Part shown: one piece after another, positions 24,615 to 32,895 of the stretch | How positions within the stretch are numbered: the stretch's first letter is position 1 | Layout: each line of letters starts with the position of its first letter | Assembly (NCBI GenBank): GCA_038134285.1 | Contig: JAYPUW010000003.1 | Span: forward strand, 1-64,000 | DNA length: 64,000 nt | Reading direction: 5' to 3' | Source: UBA3478 sp038134285 | GTDB lineage: Bacteria; Bacteroidota; Bacteroidia; Flavobacteriales; Flavobacteriaceae | Program-made: the position numbers and the translations under genes | Notes under the pieces: generated by a model | Seen by the model: only the letters and a program-made list of their open reading frames with translations | The model's database searches: none | Told to the model about the DNA's origin: nothing

Positions 24615-26229
24615 TCCAGAGCTAAGCCCGAGTTGGGCAATGCTCAAGACGCTGGCGAACACCCTACATTCTACAACCCTCACCGAACTCTTTAAGGATG
24701 ACGCGAGTCGCACGTCGAGGATGAGCCTTGAATGGAAGGACTTCTATGTCGACTTCTCAAAAAACCTGATTATTGAAGAGGTATGGAACACCCTTTATGA
24801 TTTGGCAGAATACGCTGATTTAGATGCGGCAAAAAAAGCCTATTTCAGTGGAGACTTGATCAATGAAACCGAGGGAAGAGCCGTTCTTCACACGGCCTTA
24901 CGAGCCACTCATAGCAGCGCTAAGGTCAATGGAAAAGAGGTGAACGAAGAAGTGGCTGATGTCAAGCCTCGCATTCAAGCCTTATCAGAGGCTGTCATTT
25001 CTGGAGCAAAAAAAGGGTATACCAACAAGACTTTCACAGATATTGTAAATATTGGAATCGGCGGATCTGACTTAGGCCCAGTAATGGTAACTGAAGCCCT
25101 TACTCACTATAAAAATCACCTGAAGGTGCATTTCATGAGCAATGTCGATCCAGACCATAGCGCTGAGGTTCTAAAAGGATTAAATCCTGAAACCACTTTA
25201 TTTCTTGTGGTTTCAAAATCTTTTGGTACCCAAGAAACCTTAATGAATGCCCAAACCGTTCGACGTTGGTTTGTCGAAAAGGCTTCTGAAGAGGCGATAG
25301 CGGCACACTTTGCTGCAGTCTCAACAAACTTGGCTCAAACCTCAAGCTTTGGGATTTCTGATGACATGGTATTTCCGATGGCAGACTGGGTTGGAGGGAG
25401 ATTCTCGTTGTGGAGTGCTGTAGGTCTGTCGATTGCATTAAGTGTAGGCTTTGAAAATTTTGAGGCCTTGCTCGCAGGAGCAGCAGCCATGGATCAGCAC
25501 TTTGCAGAGGCTCCTGTAGCAGAGAACCTTCCGGTGAAAATGGCGCTACTTGGAATATGGTATACCAATTTTATGCAGGCAGAAACAGAGGCAGTCATAC
25601 CTTACACCCAATACCTACATCGTTTTTCAGCCTATCTTCAGCAGGCTTCTATGGAGAGCAACGGAAAATCGACTTCACGTTCTGGAGAGGCTATATCGTA
25701 TCAAACGGGTTCTATTGTTTGGGGGGAGCCCGGAACAAATTCGCAACACGCCTTTTTTCAATTGATTCATCAAGGAACAAAACTTATCCCTTGTGATTTT
25801 ATAGGCTTTAGGACTTCTCTCAATGAAAACCAACCCCACCAAGATGCCTTAATGGCGAACTTCTTTGCTCAAACTGAGGCACTCATGAAAGGAAAGACTA
25901 TTGAAGAGGTGACTGCCGAATTCGTAGGGAAAGGGGTTGATCTGAAGTCAGTAGAACACATTATCCCACATAAGGTGTTTGCAGGCAATAAACCTACCAC
26001 TACCTTCTTAATTGAATCCCTGACCCCTTATAATCTCGGGGCGCTTATCAGCGCTTATGAGCATAAGATATTCGTTCAAGGAGTTGTTTGGAATGTGTTT
26101 AGCTACGATCAATGGGGAGTAGAGCTTGGCAAGCAGCTGGCCGACCGTATATTAGGTGAATGGCAAAATGAAACCCCTGCTGACCACGATCAGTCGACCC
26201 AAACCTTGTTGAAGCGTTACAAAAATTGA
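24595..26229 (+). CDS. pgi: Glucose-6-phosphate isomerase
   Basis: 544 residues, normal length. Interconverts glucose 6-phosphate and fructose 6-phosphate. Family signatures are VGGRFSLWSAVGLSIAL near residue 263 and the second signature near 505. Phosphate-binding IGIGGSDLGPVM is near 152 and SKSFGTQETL near 204; active-site Glu lies in QASMESNGKS near 351 and His in GTNSQHAFFQL near 382. The ATG lies inside the end of the M23 gene, so translation is coupled and there is no separate promoter. Confidence 0.97.
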   Translation: MPLPQNNPELSPSWAMLKTLANTLHSTTLTELFKDDASRTSRMSLEWKDFYVDFSKNLIIEEVWNTLYDLAEYADLDAAKKAYFSGDLINETEGRAVLHTALRATHSSAKVNGKEVNEEVADVKPRIQALSEAVISGAKKGYTNKTFTDIVNIGIGGSDLGPVMVTEALTHYKNHLKVHFMSNVDPDHSAEVLKGLNPETTLFLVVSKSFGTQETLMNAQTVRRWFVEKASEEAIAAHFAAVSTNLAQTSSFGISDDMVFPMADWVGGRFSLWSAVGLSIALSVGFENFEALLAGAAAMDQHFAEAPVAENLPVKMALLGIWYTNFMQAETEAVIPYTQYLHRFSAYLQQASMESNGKSTSRSGEAISYQTGSIVWGEPGTNSQHAFFQLIHQGTKLIPCDFIGFRTSLNENQPHQDALMANFFAQTEALMKGKTIEEVTAEFVGKGVDLKSVEHIIPHKVFAGNKPTTTFLIESLTPYNLGALISAYEHKIFVQGVVWNVFSYDQWGVELGKQLADRILGEWQNETPADHDQSTQTLLKRYKN

Positions 26230-26260
26230 TTAAATTCAGAGTACCAAATCACCTAAACCT

Positions 26261-26695
26261 ATGAATACAATTATCTCTCTACACTCTTATATTGCTTTTC
26301 TAGCCTTGAGCGTCGTGCTATTGGCCTTCGTCAATGCACTTAACGGATTTCTTACGGGTCGCGAATTCATAGACTCTAGAGACCGCAAACTATCTTTAGC
26401 TGGAGTTGCTTTCTTTCACTTGCAGTTTCTAATTGGCGTGGTGGTTTACTTTACTTCGGCGAAAGGATTTCATGCGATTGCTGAATTGGGTATAGGGGGA
26501 TTAAACGCTGCTGCGCGCCTGACGGCACTTGAGCACCCAGTAACCAACATTGTCGCTGTTGCTCTAGTTACTGTGGGCTGGTCACGTCATAAAAAGACGT
26601 CTGATAATAAGGCGAAGTTCAAGAGTATTGCTCTTTTCTACGGCATAGGACTACTCATGATCCTCAGTCGTATTCCTTGGGGACAGTGGTCTTAA
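26261..26695 (+). CDS. Four-helix membrane protein of unknown function
   Basis: 144 residues with four membrane helices (about 5-28, 44-64, 92-108 and 124-142). Histidines in or near helices (IISLHSY, FFHLQF and LEHPVTN) could hold a heme or metal, and similar Bacteroidota proteins are sometimes labelled cytochrome b-like; that is inference only. 31 nt after pgi, on the same strand. Its last codons overlap the antisense end of a decayed endonuclease gene. Confidence 0.75.
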   Translation: MNTIISLHSYIAFLALSVVLLAFVNALNGFLTGREFIDSRDRKLSLAGVAFFHLQFLIGVVVYFTSAKGFHAIAELGIGGLNAAARLTALEHPVTNIVAVALVTVGWSRHKKTSDNKAKFKSIALFYGIGLLMILSRIPWGQWS

Positions 26696-26882
26696 GCAGG
26701 GCTAATACCCGAAAGTGATCACTGTATTCTCCGCTGTATTGAGTTCCGACATAGGTCCTGAACAGATAGTTTTTATACCTCCCATTTTTCTGAATTAAGA
26801 AGGGCCGTTTAAATACGCCTTCCCCTTTGAGTTGTAGGGCACCCTCTGTCATAAAGTTAGGGGTAAAGATGAGTTAGTCAAA
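26664..26882 (-). pseudogene. C-terminal remnant of an endonuclease/exonuclease/phosphatase-family gene
   Basis: On the minus strand about 60 residues are readable from LIFTPNF through MTEGALQLKGEGVFKRPF, RYKNYLFRTYVGTQYSG and EYSDHF. This matches the end of secreted or cytosolic EEP nucleases of Bacteroidota, whose last motif is SDHFP; here Pro is Arg. Directly upstream the same frame has a TAA at 26876-26874 where a Gln codon would fit (FD-stop-LIFTP), and no further EEP sequence is found. The metal and catalytic motifs of the N-terminal 80% are missing. Certainly non-functional. The frame runs on into the antisense of the membrane-protein gene. Confidence 0.7.
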
Positions 26883-27066
26883 TCGGAATCGACGGTAGCG
26901 GCACCGCTAATGAGTTTGAAGACGGCAGAGCCCTAAGAGTCCCCGGGGTGTCGAAAGGTAAGCCCTTAGAATGGATCATTCACAATGATACGGAGCCTCA
27001 GGAACGATTAATCAACCTTTAAGCGCTCCTCAAGATTACAACCCAGGAACGCACTTAATCGAGTAG
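26873..27066 (+). pseudogene. Probable C-terminal remnant of an unidentified gene, with a frameshift
   Basis: A plus-strand frame without start codon (26873-27022) reads IGIDGSGTANEFEDGRAL, then PLEWIIHND. After HND the sense continues better in the +1-shifted frame as YGASGTINQPLSAPQDYN, ending PGTHLIE and TAG at 27064, as if one base had been lost near 26988. Amino-acid composition looks protein-like in both pieces. I do not recognise the family. With the EEP remnant this fills the 359-bp stretch (26696-27054) that has no intact gene. The coding nature of this piece is inference. Confidence 0.4.
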
Positions 27067-28746
27067 TTTGAAGCGTAGGCGCTCCTCCCAATTCGCTCGA
27101 ACTTCTATGGTTTCAGGAATATAAATTATACGCTCTGGTTCGCGCTTTTGAAGAAAATTCCCGGTATCATAGCGCCCATTTCCATTACTGTCGATAGTGA
27201 TTCTGATCGAATACGTTCCGGGATTCAAGTATTCAAAGATGGCGTCTTGTGCTGAAGTGATATAGACCTGCTGTACGAATGCATCTTTCTCATCCAAGAG
27301 TTCGATGAGCATAGGATAGTCTTTGGGCTTTGAGTTTTCAAGTTCAAAGCGCAGGGTTCCAAAATCTTCTAGGGCTTTAAAGTTGAATTTAAATGAGAGA
27401 CTGTCATTCGTCTGCTCGAAGTAGTCATGAATGGCTCCAGGCAGCATGGCCATTCGGAAAGAGTCCTCTGGCTTTGACTCAAGCTCTAGTGTTAGCGTTC
27501 TACGGTCTGACCCGATTGCATAGACGGTACTGAGTCGGATGCTGTCAGATAAAGTCAATGCAATTCGACTATTGTCTATTTCCTTAATCGGTGTGCTGCT
27601 TCGAAACTGCACACGTTCATTTAGGGCTAGACTTGTTTTTGAGATCATATTGAAGGTGAGGGTGTCTTTGGAAAGACGTCCAACCGGTTTGACATTGAAA
27701 GTGTCAATCGCCTGACCTCCTGCTAACGTGAATAGTAAAGAATCAATCTTTGAGGGTGCTTCAAACCAGAAGTTAAGGCTGTCTTTGTCTGCTAGTTTTT
27801 CTGTAAAACTCCATAAAGAATCTACTTGAGATAAGAGTTTGAGTCTGGGCAGACTATCTAGATCAGATTGATAGCCGAAGGTGATATGATTTGAGCCTGT
27901 AAACTTTGGACGCTCAGCCTTAAAGAGAATTTTTTCTTTGAAGAGTTCCAGTAAATAAAGGCTATCTGTAGGCAGCGTGATCGGCTTTTTCAAGAAGGCG
28001 AGCTTATCGAGATAAGGATCGTATTTGTTGTTCTTGTTCTCGTCCTTTAAGGCGAACATGTAGTAAGAACCTTTGCTTAGAAAGCTCAATTCAAAAGTGG
28101 GTAGACTATCTAAGGTGGTGGTCAGGTAACGCGGCGGCTGTTTATAAATGATAGAGTCGGTATAACTTGTATCATTGGCGTATAAGACAACGTTGATGTA
28201 CTCCTCGGCCTTTCTCAGGTTAGCATCTTTCACCATCCCTTTGAGGTTGAGCGAGTCTATTTGTTCACCGGTCGCCATCACATAATTCAGGTAGGGATAC
28301 GGATTCTCTTCGTTATTGTCTACCACAGCATTCCCAAAGTAAAAGCTGTAGGTCGTATTGGGCAGCAGGCTGTCTTGAAGTTCTATCTCAAGGTATTTGC
28401 TCGGGCTCGCCTGGGGACTTATAATTGGAGCTGTTCTCATTGGCGGAGAAACCAAGAACTGATCTTCAACGCCTTTGAATTTAATATATTCATCGAAGTA
28501 AATTCGAATGCGTTCTCCTTTGAAATTAGTGCTTCCTAAAGGAGGATCTGCTTTAATGATGACTGGGGGTATAGTGTCTTTATCTCCCCCACTCGGCGTA
28601 CCACGTTTTGCACAAGACATTGCCGCCAGCATAATAATTATTAACCCCAGAAAGGGAGTTGCTTTTGAAAACCAAGAGGTGTTGTGCTGCTGTTTCACAA
28701 AGGCAAAGAAACGAACTTTATGGGTCAAGTTTAGCCTTAATCTCAT
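27055..28746 (-). CDS. Ig-like domain lipoprotein (SbsA/Big_5 type)
   Basis: 563 residues. A lipoprotein signal with lipobox AAMSC near residue 45 follows an unusually long, basic N terminus; a GTG at residue 18 may be the real start. The mature protein begins with a Gly/Ser-rich spacer and then a Big_5 Ig-like domain (DTIPPVIIKADPPLGS near 57, IRIYFDEYIKFKG near 80). The end has a DSNGNGRYDTGNF loop typical of calcium-binding carboxypeptidase-regulatory-like folds (near 525). Probably a surface or periplasmic lipoprotein; function unknown. 24 nt behind the comF frame on the same strand. Confidence 0.82.
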   Translation of the reverse strand: MRLRLNLTHKVRFFAFVKQQHNTSWFSKATPFLGLIIIMLAAMSCAKRGTPSGGDKDTIPPVIIKADPPLGSTNFKGERIRIYFDEYIKFKGVEDQFLVSPPMRTAPIISPQASPSKYLEIELQDSLLPNTTYSFYFGNAVVDNNEENPYPYLNYVMATGEQIDSLNLKGMVKDANLRKAEEYINVVLYANDTSYTDSIIYKQPPRYLTTTLDSLPTFELSFLSKGSYYMFALKDENKNNKYDPYLDKLAFLKKPITLPTDSLYLLELFKEKILFKAERPKFTGSNHITFGYQSDLDSLPRLKLLSQVDSLWSFTEKLADKDSLNFWFEAPSKIDSLLFTLAGGQAIDTFNVKPVGRLSKDTLTFNMISKTSLALNERVQFRSSTPIKEIDNSRIALTLSDSIRLSTVYAIGSDRRTLTLELESKPEDSFRMAMLPGAIHDYFEQTNDSLSFKFNFKALEDFGTLRFELENSKPKDYPMLIELLDEKDAFVQQVYITSAQDAIFEYLNPGTYSIRITIDSNGNGRYDTGNFLQKREPERIIYIPETIEVRANWEERLRFKLLD

Positions 28747-28770
28747 ATTCTAAAGGCATAAAGAACAGGC

Positions 28771-29427
28771 TCAAAAAACTGATCCTTTCAATACCTTGCT
28801 TTTTAGAGCCCAATAGCATGCCCCTAAGGTGTCACCAGTGGTGCATACATCATCAACAAGCAGCATATGAAGCCTTTTTTGGTTTTGTGACACCTTTGCC
28901 CTAAACGCCTCAGCTTGTATCTGAGTTCGTTGATGTTTGTCGTTCAAGGCCTGTGCTGCTTTTCTTTTGGGTTGCAAAAGCAGCTTTGAACTGAGGGCCA
29001 AAAAGTGTTCTTTGGCAATCTCGTGTGAAAGTAATTCGGCAGGATTATATCCTCTCTTTAATTTTTTCAATAAGAGTGAGGGAACGGGAACGAGGATGTC
29101 AAATTTGTGATGCTCAAAAAATGCGCTTAGTTGTGGACGCGCTAAAGCGCATAGAATTTTAGCGGCAAACGGTTGTTTCTTGTATTTCAAGGCGTGTAAA
29201 ATCCGAATCAATTGTGCCGCATAGGGGGTATTGATGAAAGAAGTATAAGCAGTCTCTACAACGACTTGATTTGTAAGTTGCAGGTGCATGGGGTACATGT
29301 TGTTATGCGCATAGGTTGACAGGTAGAGAGAAGATGCTCACGATACACATAAATGAGAAGAACTATGCTCAATAATGCGTTCACAGATCATACAATGTTT
29401 TGGAAAAAAGAGTGCTGCCAGCCCCAT
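28771..29427 (-). pseudogene. comF: comF-type phosphoribosyltransferase interrupted by an in-frame TGA
   Basis: The full minus-strand frame from ATG 29427 to 28771 has 218 codons with one TGA at 29340-29338. Codons 1-29 give the ComF zinc ribbon: FFPKHCMICERI (Cys 12, Cys 15) and HLCVS (Cys 27); the TGA is codon 30, exactly where CxxC needs its fourth Cys. After it the frame continues unchanged into the phosphoribosyltransferase domain: LHALKYKK near 77, PVPSLLLKKLKRGYNPAE near 115 and the PRPP loop LLVDDVCTTGDTL near 187. Reinitiation at ATG 29298 would give a 175-residue protein lacking the ribbon. ComF supports DNA uptake. It may be a nonsense mutation, a sequencing error or recoding. Confidence 0.75.
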
Positions 29428-29515
29428 TGGATTAAAATTCTGTTTCTTTTCTGCCAAAACCCTTCAGTATTTTGATTTGTTGAGGTTTTAGCCTTTTGAG
29501 TCTATGTGATTGTTC

Positions 29516-29523
29516 TATTTTTG
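29516..29523 (+). promoter_or_regulatory. Promoter of the glyS-xth-aldo/keto reductase unit
   Basis: Exact -7 element TATTTTTG with a TTG at 29496-29498, 17 bp upstream. The glyS ATG is 15 nt downstream. Confidence 0.65.
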
Positions 29524-29538
29524 CCTAAACAACTCTAA

Positions 29539-31083
29539 ATGAAGCCAGCTGAAGATCTTTTTAAGAATGTGGTGTCTCACGCAAAGGAATATGGATTTAT
29601 TTTTCAATCGAGTGAGATATACGATGGCCTGAGCGCGGTTTATGATTATGCCCAATTGGGTGTGTTGTTGAAAAACAATATCCGAACCTATTGGTGGGAA
29701 GCCATGGTGCGCCTACACGAAAACATTGTTGGGCTTGATGCAGCCATTCTCATGCATCCGACTACATGGAAAGCTTCAGGGCACATAGACGCCTTTAACG
29801 ACCCGCTTATTGACAATAAAGATTCGAAAAAGCGTTACCGCGCCGATGTACTGATCGAAGATTACGTGGCCAAATTAGAGGCCAAGATTGACAAAGAAGT
29901 TCAGAAAGCTGAAAAGCGATTTGGAGACGCCTTTGACAAAGAACAGTTTTTAGCTACCAACGGAAGAGTGATTGAGATTCGAGAGCTTTCAGAAACCATC
30001 ATCAAGCGCATGTCAAAGTCGCTAGAAGAGGAGAATCTCTCCGATGTTAAGGCGCTAATTGAGGAGCTAGAGATTGTCTGTCCGGTATCAGGTTCTAGAA
30101 ATTGGACAGAGGTCAAGCAGTTCAATTTGATGTTTGGAACAAAGCTGGGCGCTTCGGCAGAAAATGCGATGGAGCTTTACCTGAGACCAGAAACGGCCCA
30201 GGGGATATTCGTTAATTTCTTGAACGTTCAAAAAACAGGACGAATGAAGATTCCCTTCGGAATTGCTCAAACCGGAAAGGCCTTTAGAAATGAGATCGTA
30301 GCGCGACAGTTTATTTTCAGAATGCGCGAATTCGAGCAGATGGAGATGCAGTTTTTTATTCCACCTGGAACACAAAAAACTTGGTACGAACACTGGAAAG
30401 AAACCCGCCTAAAATGGCACCTGTCTCTGGGAATGGGTCAAGAAAATTACCGTTTTCACGACCACGAGAAGCTGGCACACTACGCCGATGCCGCTGCAGA
30501 TATTGAATTTAAATTTCCATTCGGATTCAAAGAACTCGAGGGAATACATTCTAGGACTGACTTTGATTTAAGCCGACACGAATCGTTCTCAGGCAAAAAG
30601 ATGCAGTACTATGATGCCGAACAAGAGCAGTCTTACACTCCTTATGTCATTGAGACCTCGATAGGTTTAGACCGTATGTTCTTGGCGGTTTTCTCTTCGT
30701 CGTTGCAAGAAGAAGAGCTCGAGAATGGAACGCGCACAGTGATGCGTATCCCAGCAGTACTAGCTCCCTACAAAGCAGCAGTCCTGCCGCTCGTTAAAAA
30801 AGACGGTTTGCCAGAGTTGGCGTATCAGATTATCGCAGATCTCAAATTTGATTTCAACGTGGCTTACGATGAAAAGGATGCTGTTGGCCGCCGATACCGT
30901 AGACAAGATGCTATTGGGACACCTTTTTGTATCACCGTAGATCATCAGTCGTTAGACGATCAAACTGTGACCATCAGACATAGAGATTCTATGGAGCAAG
31001 AGCGTATAGCCATTAGCGAATTAAAGAATGCGCTTGATCGCGAAGTCTCTATGGCAGCATGGCTCAAAAAATTAGAGCCTTAG
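29539..31083 (+). CDS. glyS: Glycyl-tRNA synthetase, single-chain (dimeric) type
   Basis: 514 residues. Class II synthetase charging tRNA-Gly; the alpha2 type used by Bacteroidota instead of the two-subunit enzyme of Proteobacteria. Motifs: WKASGHIDAFNDPL near residue 75, motif 2 FRNEIVARQFIFRMREFEQ near 253, LRPETAQGIFVNF near 216 (substrate binding) and the class II motif 3 ETSIGLDRMFLAVF near 374. The C-terminal anticodon domain starts near 405. xth follows directly, with the ATG immediately after the stop. Confidence 0.97.
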   Translation: MKPAEDLFKNVVSHAKEYGFIFQSSEIYDGLSAVYDYAQLGVLLKNNIRTYWWEAMVRLHENIVGLDAAILMHPTTWKASGHIDAFNDPLIDNKDSKKRYRADVLIEDYVAKLEAKIDKEVQKAEKRFGDAFDKEQFLATNGRVIEIRELSETIIKRMSKSLEEENLSDVKALIEELEIVCPVSGSRNWTEVKQFNLMFGTKLGASAENAMELYLRPETAQGIFVNFLNVQKTGRMKIPFGIAQTGKAFRNEIVARQFIFRMREFEQMEMQFFIPPGTQKTWYEHWKETRLKWHLSLGMGQENYRFHDHEKLAHYADAAADIEFKFPFGFKELEGIHSRTDFDLSRHESFSGKKMQYYDAEQEQSYTPYVIETSIGLDRMFLAVFSSSLQEEELENGTRTVMRIPAVLAPYKAAVLPLVKKDGLPELAYQIIADLKFDFNVAYDEKDAVGRRYRRQDAIGTPFCITVDHQSLDDQTVTIRHRDSMEQERIAISELKNALDREVSMAAWLKKLEP

Positions 31084-31845
31084 ATGAAGGTCATTTCGTA
31101 TAACGTCAACGGTATCCGAGCTGCACTCAACAAGGGATTAGACCAGTGGATGTCTGCAGTGAATGCCGACGTTGTTTGTCTACAAGAAATCAAGGCTACC
31201 GAAGATCAGATTGATAAGTCGGCCTTTGAGACCTTAGGATTTGAGCATCAATATTATTTCTCTGCACAGAAAAAGGGCTATTCTGGCGTTGCTATTTTGA
31301 GCAAGATAAAGCCTGACAAGGTGGTTGTGGGTACTGGTATCGACTACATGGATCACGAGGGTCGAAATCTCAGAGCAGATTTTGGTAATATTTCAATTAT
31401 GAGCATGTATTTGCCGTCGGGTACAAATACCGATCGTCTAGATTATAAGTTCACCTATATGGACGACTTTTTGAACTATGCGATGGACTTGATAAAAGAG
31501 CGTCCAAAGTTGCTAGTGGTAGGCGATTATAACATCTGTCATCAAGCCATCGACATACACGATCCGATTCGCAACAAGAACGTCTCTGGCTTCTTACCTG
31601 AAGAGCGCGAATGGATGACGCGTTTTCTAGACGCTGGATTCATTGATTCGTTTCGTCATTTTAATGAAGAGCCACATCAGTATACCTGGTGGAGTTATCG
31701 CTCAAACGCCCGTTCGAACAATAAAGGATGGAGACTCGATTACGCCATGGCTTCAGAAGCCTTAGGGGCGCATTTGAAAAGGGCAGTCATTCTTTCAGAA
31801 GCGGTACATAGCGATCACTGCCCTATTTTAACCGAACTCGCATAA
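31084..31845 (+). CDS. xth: Exodeoxyribonuclease III / AP endonuclease
   Basis: 253 residues, normal. Cuts at abasic sites in base-excision repair. Catalytic motifs: SYNVNGIRAAL near residue 4, LQEIKA near 33 (metal-binding Glu), YLPSG near 110, GDYNICH near 147 (Asp and Asn) and SDHCPILTEL at the end (catalytic Asp and His). The ATG directly follows the glyS stop. The aldo/keto reductase starts 3 nt after its stop, so all three genes share one transcript. Confidence 0.95.
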   Translation: MKVISYNVNGIRAALNKGLDQWMSAVNADVVCLQEIKATEDQIDKSAFETLGFEHQYYFSAQKKGYSGVAILSKIKPDKVVVGTGIDYMDHEGRNLRADFGNISIMSMYLPSGTNTDRLDYKFTYMDDFLNYAMDLIKERPKLLVVGDYNICHQAIDIHDPIRNKNVSGFLPEEREWMTRFLDAGFIDSFRHFNEEPHQYTWWSYRSNARSNNKGWRLDYAMASEALGAHLKRAVILSEAVHSDHCPILTELA

Positions 31846-31848
31846 ACG

Positions 31849-32895
31849 ATGAAATACAATACGCTTCCGAATACAGACATCAAAGTAAGCGAGCTTTGTT
31901 TAGGAACCATGACATGGGGTCGCCAAAACACTCAAGAAGAAGGATTTGAACAAATGAATTACGCCTTCGAACAAGGGATACAGTTTTGGGATACAGCCGA
32001 ATTGTATCCCGTACCTACCCTTCCTGAGCTCTACGGTGACACAGAGCGGATCATCGGAAATTGGTTAAAAGCCAACGGTAAACGTTCAGAGATCGTGCTT
32101 GCCACAAAGATTGCCGGTAAGGCCCCTTTCACCAAGCATATTCGCACTACCGGATTTGCGCCTGAGGCCATTGATGAGGCCATTAGCAATAGCCTAAAAC
32201 GCTTGCAAACTGATTATATAGATCTCTACCAGCTGCATTGGCCAACGCGGAACACCAACTTTTTTGGAAAGCGTGATTATCCGTCTGAAGCCTTCAGTTC
32301 AGACGAATGGAAAGACAATATTTATGAGGTCTTAGCTGCGCTCGCTGAGCATATCAAGGCCGGACGTATTCGTCATATTGGCCTCTCAAATGAGACTCCT
32401 TGGGGAGTTATACGTTTCATTGAGGAGCACAAAAAAGACAGTTCATTGCCGAAAATGATTACGGTTCAAAATCCATACAGTTTACTGAACCGCCTTTATG
32501 AAGTGGGATTGGCCGAGGTCAGTCATCGCGAAAACGTCGGATTGCTTCCGTATTCTCCTTTAGGGTTTGGAGTGCTATCGGGCAAGTATCTTTGGGGTAA
32601 AGAACCTAAAGATGCCAGGGTGACGCTCTTTCCGAATTACAACCGCTACAGCGGTCCGGTTGCTACTTTAGCGACTGAAGCCTATGTTGAGATTGCTAGA
32701 AAATACGAATTGTCTCTGCCTCAAATGGCCCTTGCGTATTTACGTACCAAACCTTTCGTGACTTCAACGATAATTGGGGCAACAAGCATGTGGCAATTGA
32801 TCGAGAATATCGATAGTGTACACCTTGAGTTGAGTGATGAGGTGGTAGCACAAATTGAGGCCGTCCACCAAACGCACCCTAACCCTGCGCCTTAG
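31849..32895 (+). CDS. Aldo/keto reductase, Tas-like
   Basis: 348 residues, matching the Tas subgroup of NADPH-dependent reductases. Tetrad: Asp and Tyr in FWDTAELYPVPT near residue 45, Lys in LATKIAG near 87 and His in LYQLHWPTRNT near 127. The cofactor-binding segment SLPQMALAYLRTKPFVTSTI, continuing IGATS, is near 285-308. Substrate unknown. It does not closely resemble the reductase at 2046, which is shorter and of the YdhF type. The 3' end overlaps the convergent radA by 17 nt. Confidence 0.93.
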   Translation: MKYNTLPNTDIKVSELCLGTMTWGRQNTQEEGFEQMNYAFEQGIQFWDTAELYPVPTLPELYGDTERIIGNWLKANGKRSEIVLATKIAGKAPFTKHIRTTGFAPEAIDEAISNSLKRLQTDYIDLYQLHWPTRNTNFFGKRDYPSEAFSSDEWKDNIYEVLAALAEHIKAGRIRHIGLSNETPWGVIRFIEEHKKDSSLPKMITVQNPYSLLNRLYEVGLAEVSHRENVGLLPYSPLGFGVLSGKYLWGKEPKDARVTLFPNYNRYSGPVATLATEAYVEIARKYELSLPQMALAYLRTKPFVTSTIIGATSMWQLIENIDSVHLELSDEVVAQIEAVHQTHPNPAP

